Positions 44,833-54,111 of a DNA stretch of 64,000 nucleotides are shown one piece after another; position 1 is the first letter of the stretch; each line of letters opens with the position of its first letter. Where the stretch lies: assembly GCA_021770655.1 (NCBI GenBank), contig JAETQO010000012.1, forward strand, positions 44,292 through 108,291, read 5' to 3'. The stretch is from Ruminococcus sp. (GTDB lineage Bacteria > Bacillota > Clostridia > Oscillospirales > Ruminococcaceae). Under the pieces are notes generated by a model. That model saw nothing but the letters and a program-made list of their open reading frames with translations. It did not search any database and was not told the origin of the DNA. The translations under genes were made by a program, and so were the position numbers.

Positions 44833-46407
44833 TTACTTGTCCAAAGTTTTCATCGTCGGGAACAGCAGTACGTCTCTGATCGCAGGCGAATTGGTAAGAA
44901 GCATTACAAGTCTGTCGATACCGTAACCTATTCCGCCTGTAGGCGGCATACCGATCTCCAAAGCTCGGAGAAAGTCCTCGTCCGTATGATTTGCCTCTTC
45001 ATCACCCTGCCTGAGCGCCTCCTCCTGTTCCTCGAAACGCTTTCTCTGGTCAACAGGATCGTTAAGCTCCGAATATGCGTTGCACATTTCCCATGTGTTT
45101 ATAAACAGCTCAAATCTCTCAACATAATCGGGATCTTCAGGCTTTCTCTTCGTAAGCGGAGAAATCTCAACAGGATGATCCATAATAAACGTCGGCTGGA
45201 TAAGATGCTTTTCTGCATATTCCTCAAAGAACAGATTAAGAATGTCTCCCCTCTTGTGTCTGTCCTCATATTCAATGTGATGCTCATCAGCAAGCTTCTT
45301 AGCCTCTTCCGTGGTTTTCACCGTGCTGAAATCAACGCCGGCATACTTCTTGACAGCGTCGATCATCGTCATTCTCTCAAACGGCTTTCCAAGGTCTATA
45401 ATATTATCGCCGTACGGAATGGTCGTTGAACCGCATACCTCTTCCGCCAGATAACGGAACATATTCTCCGTAAGATCCATCATACCGTGATAATCCGTAT
45501 ATGCCTGATAAAGCTCCATAAGCGTAAATTCAGGATTGTGTCTTGCGTCAACGCCCTCATTTCTGAACACTCTGCCGATCTCGTACACTCTTTCAAGTCC
45601 GCCGACGATAAGTCTTTTCAGATAAAGTTCAAGGGAAATTCTCAGCTTTACGTCCTCGTCAAGAGCATTGTAATGAGTATCGAAAGGTCTTGCGGAAGCG
45701 CCGCCCGCATTGGATACCAGCATAGGAGTTTCAACCTCCATAAAGCCCTGTGCGTCAAGATATCTTCTGATAGAAGAAATTATCTGCGATCTCTTTATAA
45801 ATGTATCCTTTACCTCAGGATTGCATATAAGGTCGGTGTATCTCTGGCGGTATCTTGTATCCTGATCCTTCAGACCATGCCACTTTTCAGGAAGCGGAAG
45901 CAGAGACTTTGAAAGGAGCGTAAGCGACTGAGCGTGAATGGATATCTCGCCCATTTTTGTTCTGAAAACAAATCCGCTGATTCCGACAATATCTCCGATG
46001 TCGCCCTTTTTGTAATCGTCAAATTCCTCTTTGCCTATCTCGTTCATCCTAAGATAGACCTGCACCTTATCGGTCTTGTCGCGCAGGTCAAAAAAGCTTG
46101 CCTTTCCCATAAGCCGTCTTGACATAACTCTTCCCGCAACGCTAACGGTGACCCTGTTTTCTTCCAGAAGAGCCTTGAGCTTTTCCTCGTCCTCTCCGGC
46201 CTCTTCTTTCAGCTTAGCCTCCAACTCCTCAAAATCAGCCTTCGCACCGGCGCAGGAACTTGTAACGTCATATTTTGTGATCTCGAACGGATTCTTGCCA
46301 CGAGCCTTAAGCTCTTCAAGCTTTTCCATTCTTATCTTCTTCAAGCTGTTGATGTCCTCCTGAGTCATTTCCTCCTCAGGCACATTACTGCGGTTTTCCT
46401 CACTCAT
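44833..46407 (-). CDS. lysS: Lysyl-tRNA synthetase, class II
   Basis: 524 residues. Anticodon-binding OB domain about 70-190; catalytic motif 2 RVFRNEGVDARHNPEFTLME and motif 3 GGIGYGIDRLVMLL. Charges tRNA-Lys. Follows greA by 32 bases, a common pair in Firmicutes. Confidence 0.97.
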   Translation of the reverse strand: MSEENRSNVPEEEMTQEDINSLKKIRMEKLEELKARGKNPFEITKYDVTSSCAGAKADFEELEAKLKEEAGEDEEKLKALLEENRVTVSVAGRVMSRRLMGKASFFDLRDKTDKVQVYLRMNEIGKEEFDDYKKGDIGDIVGISGFVFRTKMGEISIHAQSLTLLSKSLLPLPEKWHGLKDQDTRYRQRYTDLICNPEVKDTFIKRSQIISSIRRYLDAQGFMEVETPMLVSNAGGASARPFDTHYNALDEDVKLRISLELYLKRLIVGGLERVYEIGRVFRNEGVDARHNPEFTLMELYQAYTDYHGMMDLTENMFRYLAEEVCGSTTIPYGDNIIDLGKPFERMTMIDAVKKYAGVDFSTVKTTEEAKKLADEHHIEYEDRHKRGDILNLFFEEYAEKHLIQPTFIMDHPVEISPLTKRKPEDPDYVERFELFINTWEMCNAYSELNDPVDQRKRFEEQEEALRQGDEEANHTDEDFLRALEIGMPPTGGIGYGIDRLVMLLTNSPAIRDVLLFPTMKTLDK

Positions 46408-46439
46408 TTATCTATTTCCTTTCCCATTTCAGCGTCAAT

Positions 46440-46916
46440 TTACTTGCTTATTTCGATAACCTCGAATTTAAGCAGACCGGCAGGCGTTTCCGCCTCAAAA
46501 ACATCGCCGACCTTATGCTTGAGTGCAGCCTTTCCGATAGGCGACTCATCGGATATCTTACCGTTATCGGGATCGGACTCTGTCGAACCTACGATCTGAA
46601 GGTCCTCGATCTCGTCAAGCTCCAGATCCTTTATTTTTATAATGGAACCAACGCCGATCTCATTTACGGAAATATCGTCGTCCTCAACAACGGTAGCGTT
46701 AGAGATCAAAAGCTCCAGCTCATTGATCTTTGATTCGAGAATAGCCTGCTCGTTTTTAGCCTCGTCGTACTCAGCGTTCTCGGAAAGGTCTCCGAAAGAA
46801 CGTGCCTCTTTAAGTTTCTGAGCAACCTCTCTTCTTCTTACCGTAACGAGGTATTCAAGTTCCTCCTGCAATTTAGCGTAGCCTGCTTTTGAAACTGTCT
46901 TAGAAATAACTGCCAT
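46440..46916 (-). CDS. greA: Transcription elongation factor GreA
   Basis: 158 residues: coiled-coil domain with YAKLQEELEYLVTVRRREVA and ARSFGDLSENAEYDEAKNEQ holding the acidic tip, then a C-terminal globular domain (IGKAALKHKVGDVFEAETPA). Rescues backtracked RNA polymerase. Confidence 0.97.
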   Translation of the reverse strand: MAVISKTVSKAGYAKLQEELEYLVTVRRREVAQKLKEARSFGDLSENAEYDEAKNEQAILESKINELELLISNATVVEDDDISVNEIGVGSIIKIKDLELDEIEDLQIVGSTESDPDNGKISDESPIGKAALKHKVGDVFEAETPAGLLKFEVIEISK

Positions 46917-46969
46917 AGTAAATTCACTCCTATATAAAAATTAATATTCACGGGTACTATCAAATTTAT

Positions 46970-46998
46970 ATTATACACGATTCGGTTCTTTTTGTCAA
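46970..46998 (-). promoter_or_regulatory. greA-lysS promoter
   Basis: Minus-strand TTGACA (46993-46998), 17 bases, TATAAT (46970-46975): full consensus, about 54 bases before the greA ATG. Confidence 0.85.
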
Positions 46999-47019
46999 GA
47001 GCGACGATCGCATCGGACT

Positions 47020-47153
47020 GAAATCAATTTTCACAGACAGAACTTGTTTTTGTATATATTTCCAAGCCTACGGCGGGGAAGATATACGGATAATTATTGT
47101 AATTAAACATACTATCGTCTTTTCCCGATTTGATATTATGAAAATTGATTTCC
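47020..47153. repeat. E-type inverted-repeat element
   Basis: 133 bp with perfect 13-bp terminal inverted repeats GAAATCAATTTTC and GAAAATTGATTTC. Interior shared with 25258-25368 in reverse complement. Noncoding. Sits between greA and the M23 peptidase gene. Confidence 0.75.
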
Positions 47154-47328
47154 CTGTCGCATCAAAAACAGCTTTCAGAATTTATAATGTAATTTTTTCT
47201 TACCGTGTATATTTTTCCCGATTATGTCAAAAATAATGCCAAAGGACTTATGCAGCCGATAGCATAAGGCTCGACCGGAGGTGCAGAAGTGCCGATGGGA
47301 AAAATCTTATCGGGGAAAGGTTTTTACT

Positions 47329-48000
47329 ATGAAAAAATTCAGCTTAAAAGAAACCAAGGTCGGAAAAGCTTTGGGAGCAAAAGGCGTATACATCACTCTC
47401 GCGGCTTGCCTGCTTGCTTTGGGCGGTGCGGGAGTAGCGGCTTACAACAAAGCTATGAACGACATCAATGACAGTCTTACCATTTCTCAGCCGGACAGCA
47501 GTGTTGCCGAGAAACAGGCTGATAACAAAAAAACGGACGTAAAAAAAGAAACGTCCTCAAAGGACGAAATTGACATTCAGACTCAGCCTAACATCATGCC
47601 TGTAAACGGCGAAATTCTCAACCCGTTTTCAAACGGCGAGCTTGTCAAATCCGAAACGCTGGGAGTATGGAAAACCCACGACGGCGTTGACATCAAAGCC
47701 GATCTCGCCCAGCCTGTCAAGGCAATGAACAAAGGCAGGGTCACTAAGATCTGGGAAGACGCACTCTGGGGCAACTGTATCACCATAGACCACGGAAACG
47801 GGATCATCGGTCATTACTATAATCTCTCCAAAGAAATGTCTGTGTCCGAAGGCGACGAAGTCAATGCGGGAGAAGTCATCGGCTCTGTAGGCGATACCGC
47901 TCAGGCGGAGGCCGCCGAGCTTTCACATCTGCACTTCGGATTAAAGAAAAACGGCGAGTGGATAGATCCTATCGAATTTATCGACCCTGTTTCTAAGTAA
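47329..48000 (+). CDS. M23 (LytM-type) peptidase, SpoIIQ-like
   Basis: 223 residues: one membrane helix (about 21-40), a Lys/Asp linker, and a LytM domain with HDGVDI, HGNGIIGHYYNL and LSHLHFGL, so the zinc ligands are present. It may cut peptide cross-links or act in an engulfment-type complex; sporulation is uncertain here. AAAGG precedes the ATG at 47329. The leader 47245-47320 can form small hairpins, e.g. CCGAT/ATCGG. Confidence 0.85.
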   Translation: MKKFSLKETKVGKALGAKGVYITLAACLLALGGAGVAAYNKAMNDINDSLTISQPDSSVAEKQADNKKTDVKKETSSKDEIDIQTQPNIMPVNGEILNPFSNGELVKSETLGVWKTHDGVDIKADLAQPVKAMNKGRVTKIWEDALWGNCITIDHGNGIIGHYYNLSKEMSVSEGDEVNAGEVIGSVGDTAQAEAAELSHLHFGLKKNGEWIDPIEFIDPVSK

Positions 48001-48134
48001 AATCAATAACGCTTGTTTCTAAAATCCCCCATATAATTACGCCGTTGTCCTGCAATATTCAGGACAGCGGCGTACATATTTCCGTTTTGATTCTCCCAAG
48101 CTTTATTCAGCGCCTCGCAGCAATGACAAACGAT

Positions 48135-49157
48135 TCAGTCTTGACCTGTTTTCTTTCTCTTGATATTCCGGACTACGCCGACAACCGACAGCACGACCGC
48201 ACATCCGAGAAAAACAAGCGCCACAATATTATTTATTCTGAATTCATTATCCACGGAAAGTGAAAAAACCTTTGAAGTCAATTCTATTCCGTTCATGACC
48301 ACATTTACAAGCACATTTGCCGCTACGATAAATACCGAACATACAGCCGAACAAATCGAGGATTTGAAAAATACGTTGACTCTTGCATAACGTATCACTA
48401 GAAAAATCATCCACACGATCGACGCACACACTGCAAAAGTAATCAAGCCTCCCTTTACATCTTCAGCATTACCGTATTTAAACGTGCCGTACAACACGCA
48501 GAGAAAGGTAAGTATCGTATCTGCCGCCATACATATCAAGGCTTTGTTGTTTCCCGCTATTTTTTCAAGCGGCTCGCATCTCAATACAAAGGGCAGGAAT
48601 ATCACCGCCGCTCCAAGAAGCGTTGCGACAGCCGCCATAAGAAACCAATCGCCTCCGCTGTAAATACAGCCTGCCGCATACAGCAGTATTATCGACAGCA
48701 GAGAACTGCCCAGGGTCGCAAGTCCCTTGTTATGTTTCACAAGAACAGGCACGTTTATCAGCGAGAATGTCAGCATCAGCGACGTCAGCAGAATGAAAAA
48801 CCAGCTTAGTCTGCCCTCGTTCACAAGGTTTACAATAAAGCAGGGTATTATTGCCGCCAGATAGCAAGCCCCCGTAATAACGGTATACCCACATTTGAAT
48901 CGTTTATAGCTCCGCGCCATAAGCTCTGTTTCTCTCTGCTGATAGTCCTCGCTGGCAGTGCAAAGCTCATGCTCCGATATACCCAGCGTACGGCATATCC
49001 CCGAAATCATAGTTATATCGGGATAGGATATGCCGCGTTCCCATTTGCTTACAGCAGATTCCGTCACATAAAGCGCCTTTGCAAGCTCCTTCTGCGACAT
49101 TCCAAGCTCCTTACGTTTCGACTGTATAAATTTTCCTAAAGTTATCTTATCCTCCAT
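48135..49157 (-). CDS. XRE-family regulator with multi-helix membrane domain
   Basis: 340 residues. N-terminal helix-turn-helix (IQSKRKELGMSQKELAKAL, VTESAVSKWERG), then about eight membrane helices from residue 88 on. A membrane-tethered regulator that may sense envelope state or a peptide. AAAGGTGA precedes the ATG. Confidence 0.85.
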   Translation of the reverse strand: MEDKITLGKFIQSKRKELGMSQKELAKALYVTESAVSKWERGISYPDITMISGICRTLGISEHELCTASEDYQQRETELMARSYKRFKCGYTVITGACYLAAIIPCFIVNLVNEGRLSWFFILLTSLMLTFSLINVPVLVKHNKGLATLGSSLLSIILLYAAGCIYSGGDWFLMAAVATLLGAAVIFLPFVLRCEPLEKIAGNNKALICMAADTILTFLCVLYGTFKYGNAEDVKGGLITFAVCASIVWMIFLVIRYARVNVFFKSSICSAVCSVFIVAANVLVNVVMNGIELTSKVFSLSVDNEFRINNIVALVFLGCAVVLSVVGVVRNIKRKKTGQD

Positions 49158-49200
49158 AGTCGGTCACCTTTCGATATAATATTAAGAGTGCGCTCTCTAT

Positions 49201-49235
49201 GCCAATATTATATATTGGCCGACCTGAAAAGTCAA
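49201..49235 (-). promoter_or_regulatory. Promoter and operator of the XRE membrane regulator
   Basis: Minus-strand TTGACT (49230-49235), 17 bases, TATAAT (49207-49212). A perfect palindrome GCCAATAT-TAT-ATATTGGC (49201-49219) covers the -10, consistent with autoregulation by the helix-turn-helix protein. Confidence 0.7.
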
Positions 49236-49320
49236 TAAAATCACGCTCGACCGTTAGTCAAGCCGCCTGTTTACGCACTTTCCCAATGTTCTCTCCCTGC
49301 ACGCCGCCAAATCAAGCATA

Positions 49321-49352
49321 AAAAAATCACGCCCTGCAACATAAGGCGTGAT
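49321..49352 (-). terminator. Terminator of the tRNA cluster
   Basis: ATCACGCC/GGCGTGAT stem followed on the minus strand by TTTTTT, just downstream of the tRNA-Gly(UCC)-like gene, so the cluster is read as one transcript. Confidence 0.85.
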
Positions 49353-49360
49353 AAAATAAG

Positions 49361-49435
49361 TGGAGCGGGTCAAAGGGGTTGCACCTTCATCTCCTTTCAG
49401 GAAGAAAGGTATTCTGGTAATTGAAATAAACCCGC
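49361..49435 (-). tRNA. Non-canonical tRNA-Gly(UCC)-like gene
   Basis: 75 nt including an encoded TCCA end. Acceptor GCGGGTT/GACCCGC pairs (one G-U); anticodon stem CCTTT/AAAGG with loop CTTCCTG gives anticodon UCC. D arm reads TATTTCAATTACCAGAATA: no GG in the loop and a T-T mismatch at 10-25. T stem GAAGG/CCTTT has G49-U65, and the loop is TGCAACC, not TTCRA. These departures parallel, from memory, staphylococcal non-proteinogenic tRNA-Gly used for peptidoglycan bridges. It could instead be a decayed tRNA, but intact stems argue against that. Confidence 0.7.
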
Positions 49436-49473
49436 AGAAATCATTGAGTCCCTACTCATCGTAAGGACTCGTC

Positions 49474-49549
49474 TGGAGCGGATTACGAGGCTCGAACTCG
49501 CTACCTCCACCTTGGCAAGGTGGCGCTCTACCAGATGAGCTAAATCCGC
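49474..49549 (-). tRNA. tRNA-Gly(GCC)
   Basis: 76 nt with encoded CCA. Acceptor GCGGATT/AATCCGC, D arm GCTCATCTGGTAGAGC, anticodon loop TTGCCAA with GCC, T arm with GTTCGAGCC. Canonical; the normal decoder of GGC/GGU. Confidence 0.95.
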
Positions 49550-49552
49550 ATA

Positions 49553-49595
49553 TGGTGCTTCCGGACGGAATCGAACCATCGACACGGGGTTTTCG
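49553..49595 (-). pseudogene. 3' tRNA half (T arm, acceptor strand, CCA)
   Basis: Minus strand has GATGG-TTCGATT-CCGTC, a proper T arm, then CGGAAGC-ACCA. No matching 5' acceptor strand GCTTCCG, D arm or anticodon arm is found within 100 bases upstream. It stands three bases before tRNA-Gly(GCC). A broken tRNA gene or a remnant of recombination. Confidence 0.5.
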
Positions 49596-49670
49596 AGCAA
49601 AACTCTCCGAGATTTGAAGAAAATCTATATAAACAGCCGTGGCAGAAATAATCTGCGCACGTACTATTTA

Positions 49671-49746
49671 TGGTGGGAACAACAGGGCTCGAACCTGTGA
49701 CCCTCTGCTTGTAAGGCAGATGCTCTCCCAGCTGAGCTATGCTCCC
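49671..49746 (-). tRNA. tRNA-Val(UAC)
   Basis: 76 nt with CCA. Acceptor GGGAGCA/TGTTCCC, D arm GCTCAGCTGGGAGAGC, anticodon loop CTTACAA with UAC, T arm GGTTCGAGCCC. First tRNA of the cluster. Confidence 0.96.
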
Positions 49747-49984
49747 ATTAGCTGGTTGTCGTTCGGAACTTTACTTGTCCCTCACAACAGTATCTATTAT
49801 ACTACATCACCGACCGTTTGTCAACACTTTTTTTAAACTTTTTTCGTTTTGTATCATCTCACAAACGCAAATGCGTGATTTTAATTTAGATTATGCAAAA
49901 TGCACAGCTTAGACGATTTCCTTATCGCCGCTTTCATAGACCCCAAAAAAGAAATCCGCCATACATAAGTACGGCGGATAAAAT

Positions 49985-51022
49985 TTACTTATTTTTGATC
50001 TGCTTTTTCAGCTTTTCCTGTTCCTGCTCCATAAGCTTCATCAGATCCTCTAGAGAAGCGGAAGCCGATTTTGCAGGCTTAGCGCTGCGCTGTGCCGCAG
50101 GTCTTGCAGGCTTCTGAGTATAGCTGTCTTCTGCCGGACTGCTTTTACCGGATGCCGCATCGTCGAGCAATTTTGAAGCCCTTTCATAATAGGAACGGTC
50201 AATATCCGAATTGCTTTCCTCCGGCTCGGACTTGACATCGGAAACAACCTCCTCCGACGGATCTTCAGCCGGCATAGCAAACGCTGAAAGATCAGACTCA
50301 TCGGATTCTTCCCTCTGATTTTCCGACTTACGGTGAGCCGCGATTTCATCGTCAACGTGCTTGCGGTGTCTTGCTATCTGCTCGCCCTCGTTCTCACCTC
50401 CGAAAAGGAAATCATCAAGAGTAACATTTTCAGTCTTTTCATCTTCTTCGTCCTCATCGTCTTCCTCCTCGTCGTCGGAAGAATGAGTTGCAATAGCAAT
50501 AATAAGCTCGATCACTACCAACAGGAACAACGGAACGACTGCACATACTATCATACCAAAGGTAGAAGACATAAATGTCAATACCTTTCCGGCAGTCATA
50601 TAGTAGCTTGACGCAATACCTACGATATTCTTAGAACCTACCTCGTAAAGCTTGGTCGGGTCCTTTTCCTGATATACCGTATAAACAACGCCGTTATTAT
50701 CGTCCGTTGAAGTTATGTCATAAAGCCAGAAAACGCTTGTGCCTATTCCCGGAACATTCTCACAGACGACCGCCTGACCGATCTTATCCGTACTCGGAGT
50801 CATATTCGACGTGATAACAAGGCTTCCTTCGGGAACCTTATCTTTCATTGCGTCACCGTCCATTATGTAAATGCTGTAGCCTGCAATACTCGGAGTAACA
50901 TCCTTATTCTTAAAAACCCTTCCCACGCCGACAACTATCAGCATTTCCAGAATAATAAATACTATAAAAAATACCAAGACATTTTTTCCTGCCGAGGATT
51001 TCTGCTTTGTAGCACTGCTCAT
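49985..51022 (-). CDS. Signal-peptidase-like membrane protein without catalytic Ser
   Basis: 345 residues: membrane helix at about 14-34, an extracytoplasmic domain, a second helix near 150-180, and a long acidic low-complexity tail. SIYIMDGDAMKDKVPEGSLVI aligns with the SipW/S26 region around GDSM, but the nucleophile Ser is Ala. The later His/Asp motifs are not evident. Likely an inactive S26 relative, perhaps binding secretory substrates. The ATG at 51022 is preferred; an upstream TTG overlaps a -10-like TATAAT. Confidence 0.6.
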   Translation of the reverse strand: MSSATKQKSSAGKNVLVFFIVFIILEMLIVVGVGRVFKNKDVTPSIAGYSIYIMDGDAMKDKVPEGSLVITSNMTPSTDKIGQAVVCENVPGIGTSVFWLYDITSTDDNNGVVYTVYQEKDPTKLYEVGSKNIVGIASSYYMTAGKVLTFMSSTFGMIVCAVVPLFLLVVIELIIAIATHSSDDEEEDDEDEEDEKTENVTLDDFLFGGENEGEQIARHRKHVDDEIAAHRKSENQREESDESDLSAFAMPAEDPSEEVVSDVKSEPEESNSDIDRSYYERASKLLDDAASGKSSPAEDSYTQKPARPAAQRSAKPAKSASASLEDLMKLMEQEQEKLKKQIKNK

Positions 51023-51201
51023 ATTCGATAAACATTCCTTTCCGTAATTATATCTCAAATATCACAAATCGCATTATTATACTTATTATATCACATCGTC
51101 CCGCAAATTTCAACACATTTTGCACATTTTTTTGAATTGTGTTAAATTAACTGCCAAGGCAGTATCTGGCAGAACGGTTTTCATCCGAAAGTTTACATCT
51201 T

Positions 51202-52491
51202 TTACAGCTGATCGGACGAAAGTATGACCGTAATAGTACAAAGTTCATCGTTTTTTATGACGGAGTAACTTGTCGAGGACCAGCCGCCGCCGACTTCTTC
51301 ACTGCATTGCCTTAGAATAGTAAATATTTCTCCGCCGCTGTCGCCGCCGAAAAGCTCGTCAACCGCCGCGCTGTAAACCTCGCTGTCCGAACATTTGAGC
51401 CGTGCGATGCCGCTTCCGTCGGTCATTGCTCTTTCAACCGAGACGCTCATTATATCCCATACCTGCTCGCTGTCATCGGCGTAAAGCCCGTTCCTTTTGT
51501 AATAATTCGCGCTCGCCGAGAATGCCTCCGGATAGCTGAAATATTTATTTTCATCAGCAACATGATCACTGCCGCACTCAGAATCGGCAATTCCGAAATA
51601 GTCGTATCTAACATAATTATCGCCGATGTCGGTAACAGGGTCGTCCCATGTCACATCAAAATTCGACCATTCTCCGTCAAGCATAAGCTTGTTCCAGAGG
51701 TGAGGCTGAGACTCTCCGCTGTCGTATGCCTTTCCCGCAACGGGAATACACTTGACGCCCACTTTTGTACACAGTATCTGCATAGCCTTAGAATATCCCT
51801 CGCAGACCGCTCTGCCCTCCACAAGACATCCGTATGCAGAATAGGGATTGTCTGCGCTGTCATCATAACGGCAGTTAAGAGCTATCTCATCGTGAAAATA
51901 TAAAACCTTCTCATAATCCGACCAATCAGGCGAAATCTGCGAAACTATCTCGTCAATCCTTTTATCCAGCTCAGCTCTTTCAGACTCAGACTGTTTCCGG
52001 GATTTGTTATAAGTAATCTCCAAAGACGCAACATACCCCGACGAATCTATACAAATAGTATACTCCTGCCCGATGTAATCGATATAAGGAACGGCATAGG
52101 TAAGCATAGCTATAAAATCCCCTACGTCATCTTTATGGATCACATCGGGAGATATTTCAATGCTTTCGTCAAAACTGCTCAATCCGTCGTAGATCTGAGC
52201 AAAAACCTCCCTTTCCTCATCGGAGAGAAAACTTACGATATACTCAGCGGTATCAGGTATTTCAATTTCAACAGCCGCCGGACTTTCCGTCGCACTTTCC
52301 AGCCCTGTTTCTGTCTGCCTTTCCGAATTGCCCTCAACGTAGGTTATATGAGTATTGACCATTTTTTCTTCGGAACTGCTTTCCGGATCCGAATGCCGCC
52401 CCGATTCGGTCTTTAAGCCAAATCCACAGCCGGAAACATACAGCGCCGCCACAGCGGTCAAAACTGCGGCAAATCTTTTTTTCTTTTTCAA
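51202..52491 (-). CDS. Transglutaminase-like lipoprotein
   Basis: 429 residues: signal with lipobox VSGC, Ser/Glu-rich spacer, and a transglutaminase core with Cys in GRAVCEGYSKAMQILCTKVG, His in QPHLWNKLMLDGEWSNFDVTW, and Asp in that last segment. Exported enzyme of unknown substrate, related in design to 40575-41774. Start TTG after GAGGGTGG. Confidence 0.82.
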   Translation of the reverse strand: MKKKKRFAAVLTAVAALYVSGCGFGLKTESGRHSDPESSSEEKMVNTHITYVEGNSERQTETGLESATESPAAVEIEIPDTAEYIVSFLSDEEREVFAQIYDGLSSFDESIEISPDVIHKDDVGDFIAMLTYAVPYIDYIGQEYTICIDSSGYVASLEITYNKSRKQSESERAELDKRIDEIVSQISPDWSDYEKVLYFHDEIALNCRYDDSADNPYSAYGCLVEGRAVCEGYSKAMQILCTKVGVKCIPVAGKAYDSGESQPHLWNKLMLDGEWSNFDVTWDDPVTDIGDNYVRYDYFGIADSECGSDHVADENKYFSYPEAFSASANYYKRNGLYADDSEQVWDIMSVSVERAMTDGSGIARLKCSDSEVYSAAVDELFGGDSGGEIFTILRQCSEEVGGGWSSTSYSVIKNDELCTITVILSSDQL

Positions 52492-52555
52492 AGCCCCACC
52501 CTCGCAGGATAATTTTTACACAATTTTTCTGTCTGTATTTTATGCGATCATCGCA

Positions 52556-53920
52556 TTATTTTTCCTGAGCGTCATTATTTTCATTTTCTTTTACGACCGC
52601 TCTTAATCTTTCTATTTTCTTATCGTGAACGGAAAGGATTTTAAACTCAACATTCTCCCACGAAACCGTTCCGTGCTCGTTTTCCTCCGGGATATGTCCG
52701 AGCAGATCAATAACAAATCCGCCGATAGTGTCATAGTCGTTATTTCCGGAATACTCCTTATCCAAAGCTTCCATCACATTATCAAAGCCCGCATTTCCGA
52801 GAAGATCGAACGTGTTAGGTGAAACCTGCTGTATCTCCTCCGCCTCGTCGTCATATTCGTCCTGTATATTTCCGACGATCGTCTCCAGCAGGTCCTCCAT
52901 GGTGATTATGCCTGCCGTTCCTCCGTAATCGTCCACTACTACGGCGATCTGCGTTTTCTGATCGGTAAACTCTTCAAAAAGCTCTCCGCACTTATTGCTT
53001 TCGGGAACAAATCTTACCTCTCTCATAAAATCGCTTACCGGTTGTTCTTTCTTGTTTTCGTCCAGCACCAGCTTCAGAAGATCCTTGGCAAAGATCACAC
53101 CGCTTATATTGTCGGGATTGTCACAGTATACGGGTATCCTTGAAAATCCCTCGTCCATGACAAGCTTTACCGCTTCGGTCACGGGAGCGTTCTCCTCTAT
53201 CGCCACCATTTCCGTTCGATGCGTCATTACCTCTCTTACCTCTATGTCGTCAAAGTCGAAAATGTTGCTTATCATCTCCGCCTGGCTTTCCTCGATACCG
53301 CCCGTTTCGTTTACCGCGTCTACCATCATAAGTATTTCTTCCTCGGTCACAGCGTCGTTTCTGCCGATATTTTTAACGCCGAACAATCTGAGAATACCTT
53401 TTGAGATCAGACCGCTTACCGCCTCCAGCGGACGAAACGCCGCAAGAAATCCGCGGTATATCCCGCCTGCATTCAGAATAAAGCTTTCTCCTATCTTCCC
53501 CGATACGCATAGCTTTTTGGGAATACTTATCCCGAAAGTGCATACCGCCAGCGCAAGCAGACAGCTTATGATAAAAAATGTTCCGACGCACACGCCGTAA
53601 TAAGCTCCGCTTTCAGGCTCGGCGCCAAACAGCTTTGCGAAATACTCCGACAAAGGAGCAAAGAAATACACGGTGCATATCACCGAGATCACAATTATCA
53701 TGATCGAACGCGCAATGAGATTAGTCACCACTACCCTGCCCGGCTGTTTCAGAATACCGGCAAGGCGTACGGCTTTCGGATCTTTATCCTCAGCCATTTT
53801 TTTCAGCTTGGCGTCATTAAACTCCACAGCGGCGTTTTCACAGGCGGTAAGAAAGCCCATAACGAGCACTACCGCCGCACAAATAACAATACCGACCCAC
53901 AATCGCCCGACATCGTCCAT
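52556..53920 (-). CDS. CNNM/CBS/CorC-type transporter (hemolysin C family)
   Basis: 454 residues: DUF21/CNNM membrane domain about 1-190, two CBS domains (VREVMTHRTEMVAIEE, GVIFAKDLLKLVLDEN), and a CorC/HlyC C-terminal domain about 350-440. Family members export or sense Mg2+/Co2+. ATG at 53920 after GGAAAGG. Confidence 0.9.
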   Translation of the reverse strand: MDDVGRLWVGIVICAAVVLVMGFLTACENAAVEFNDAKLKKMAEDKDPKAVRLAGILKQPGRVVVTNLIARSIMIIVISVICTVYFFAPLSEYFAKLFGAEPESGAYYGVCVGTFFIISCLLALAVCTFGISIPKKLCVSGKIGESFILNAGGIYRGFLAAFRPLEAVSGLISKGILRLFGVKNIGRNDAVTEEEILMMVDAVNETGGIEESQAEMISNIFDFDDIEVREVMTHRTEMVAIEENAPVTEAVKLVMDEGFSRIPVYCDNPDNISGVIFAKDLLKLVLDENKKEQPVSDFMREVRFVPESNKCGELFEEFTDQKTQIAVVVDDYGGTAGIITMEDLLETIVGNIQDEYDDEAEEIQQVSPNTFDLLGNAGFDNVMEALDKEYSGNNDYDTIGGFVIDLLGHIPEENEHGTVSWENVEFKILSVHDKKIERLRAVVKENENNDAQEK

Positions 53921-54111
53921 TAAATCAATCTTTCCTTTCCGAGTTATTGACAGCACAAGCCGTCCGATACAATAAAATACATTATATAATATAATTAATT
54001 GTACACAACATATGATTCTTTGTCAATAGATATTTCTACATTTTTTCACTTTGTTTGCCGGCGCACTTTAACCAAATTTCCCATTTTGTCTTTAAAAGCC
54101 TTTTATTGCCC

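Noticed and set aside
47230..47328. Riboswitch (c-di-AMP, glycine or similar) before the M23 peptidase
   Set aside because: Small hairpins exist but none of the conserved core sequences I know could be placed.
49553..49640. Selenocysteine tRNA
   Set aside because: A CTTCAAATC word suggested it, but the acceptor and anticodon stems do not form.
51023..51058. Upstream TTG start of the signal-peptidase-like gene
   Set aside because: It overlaps a TATAAT promoter element and lacks a ribosome site.
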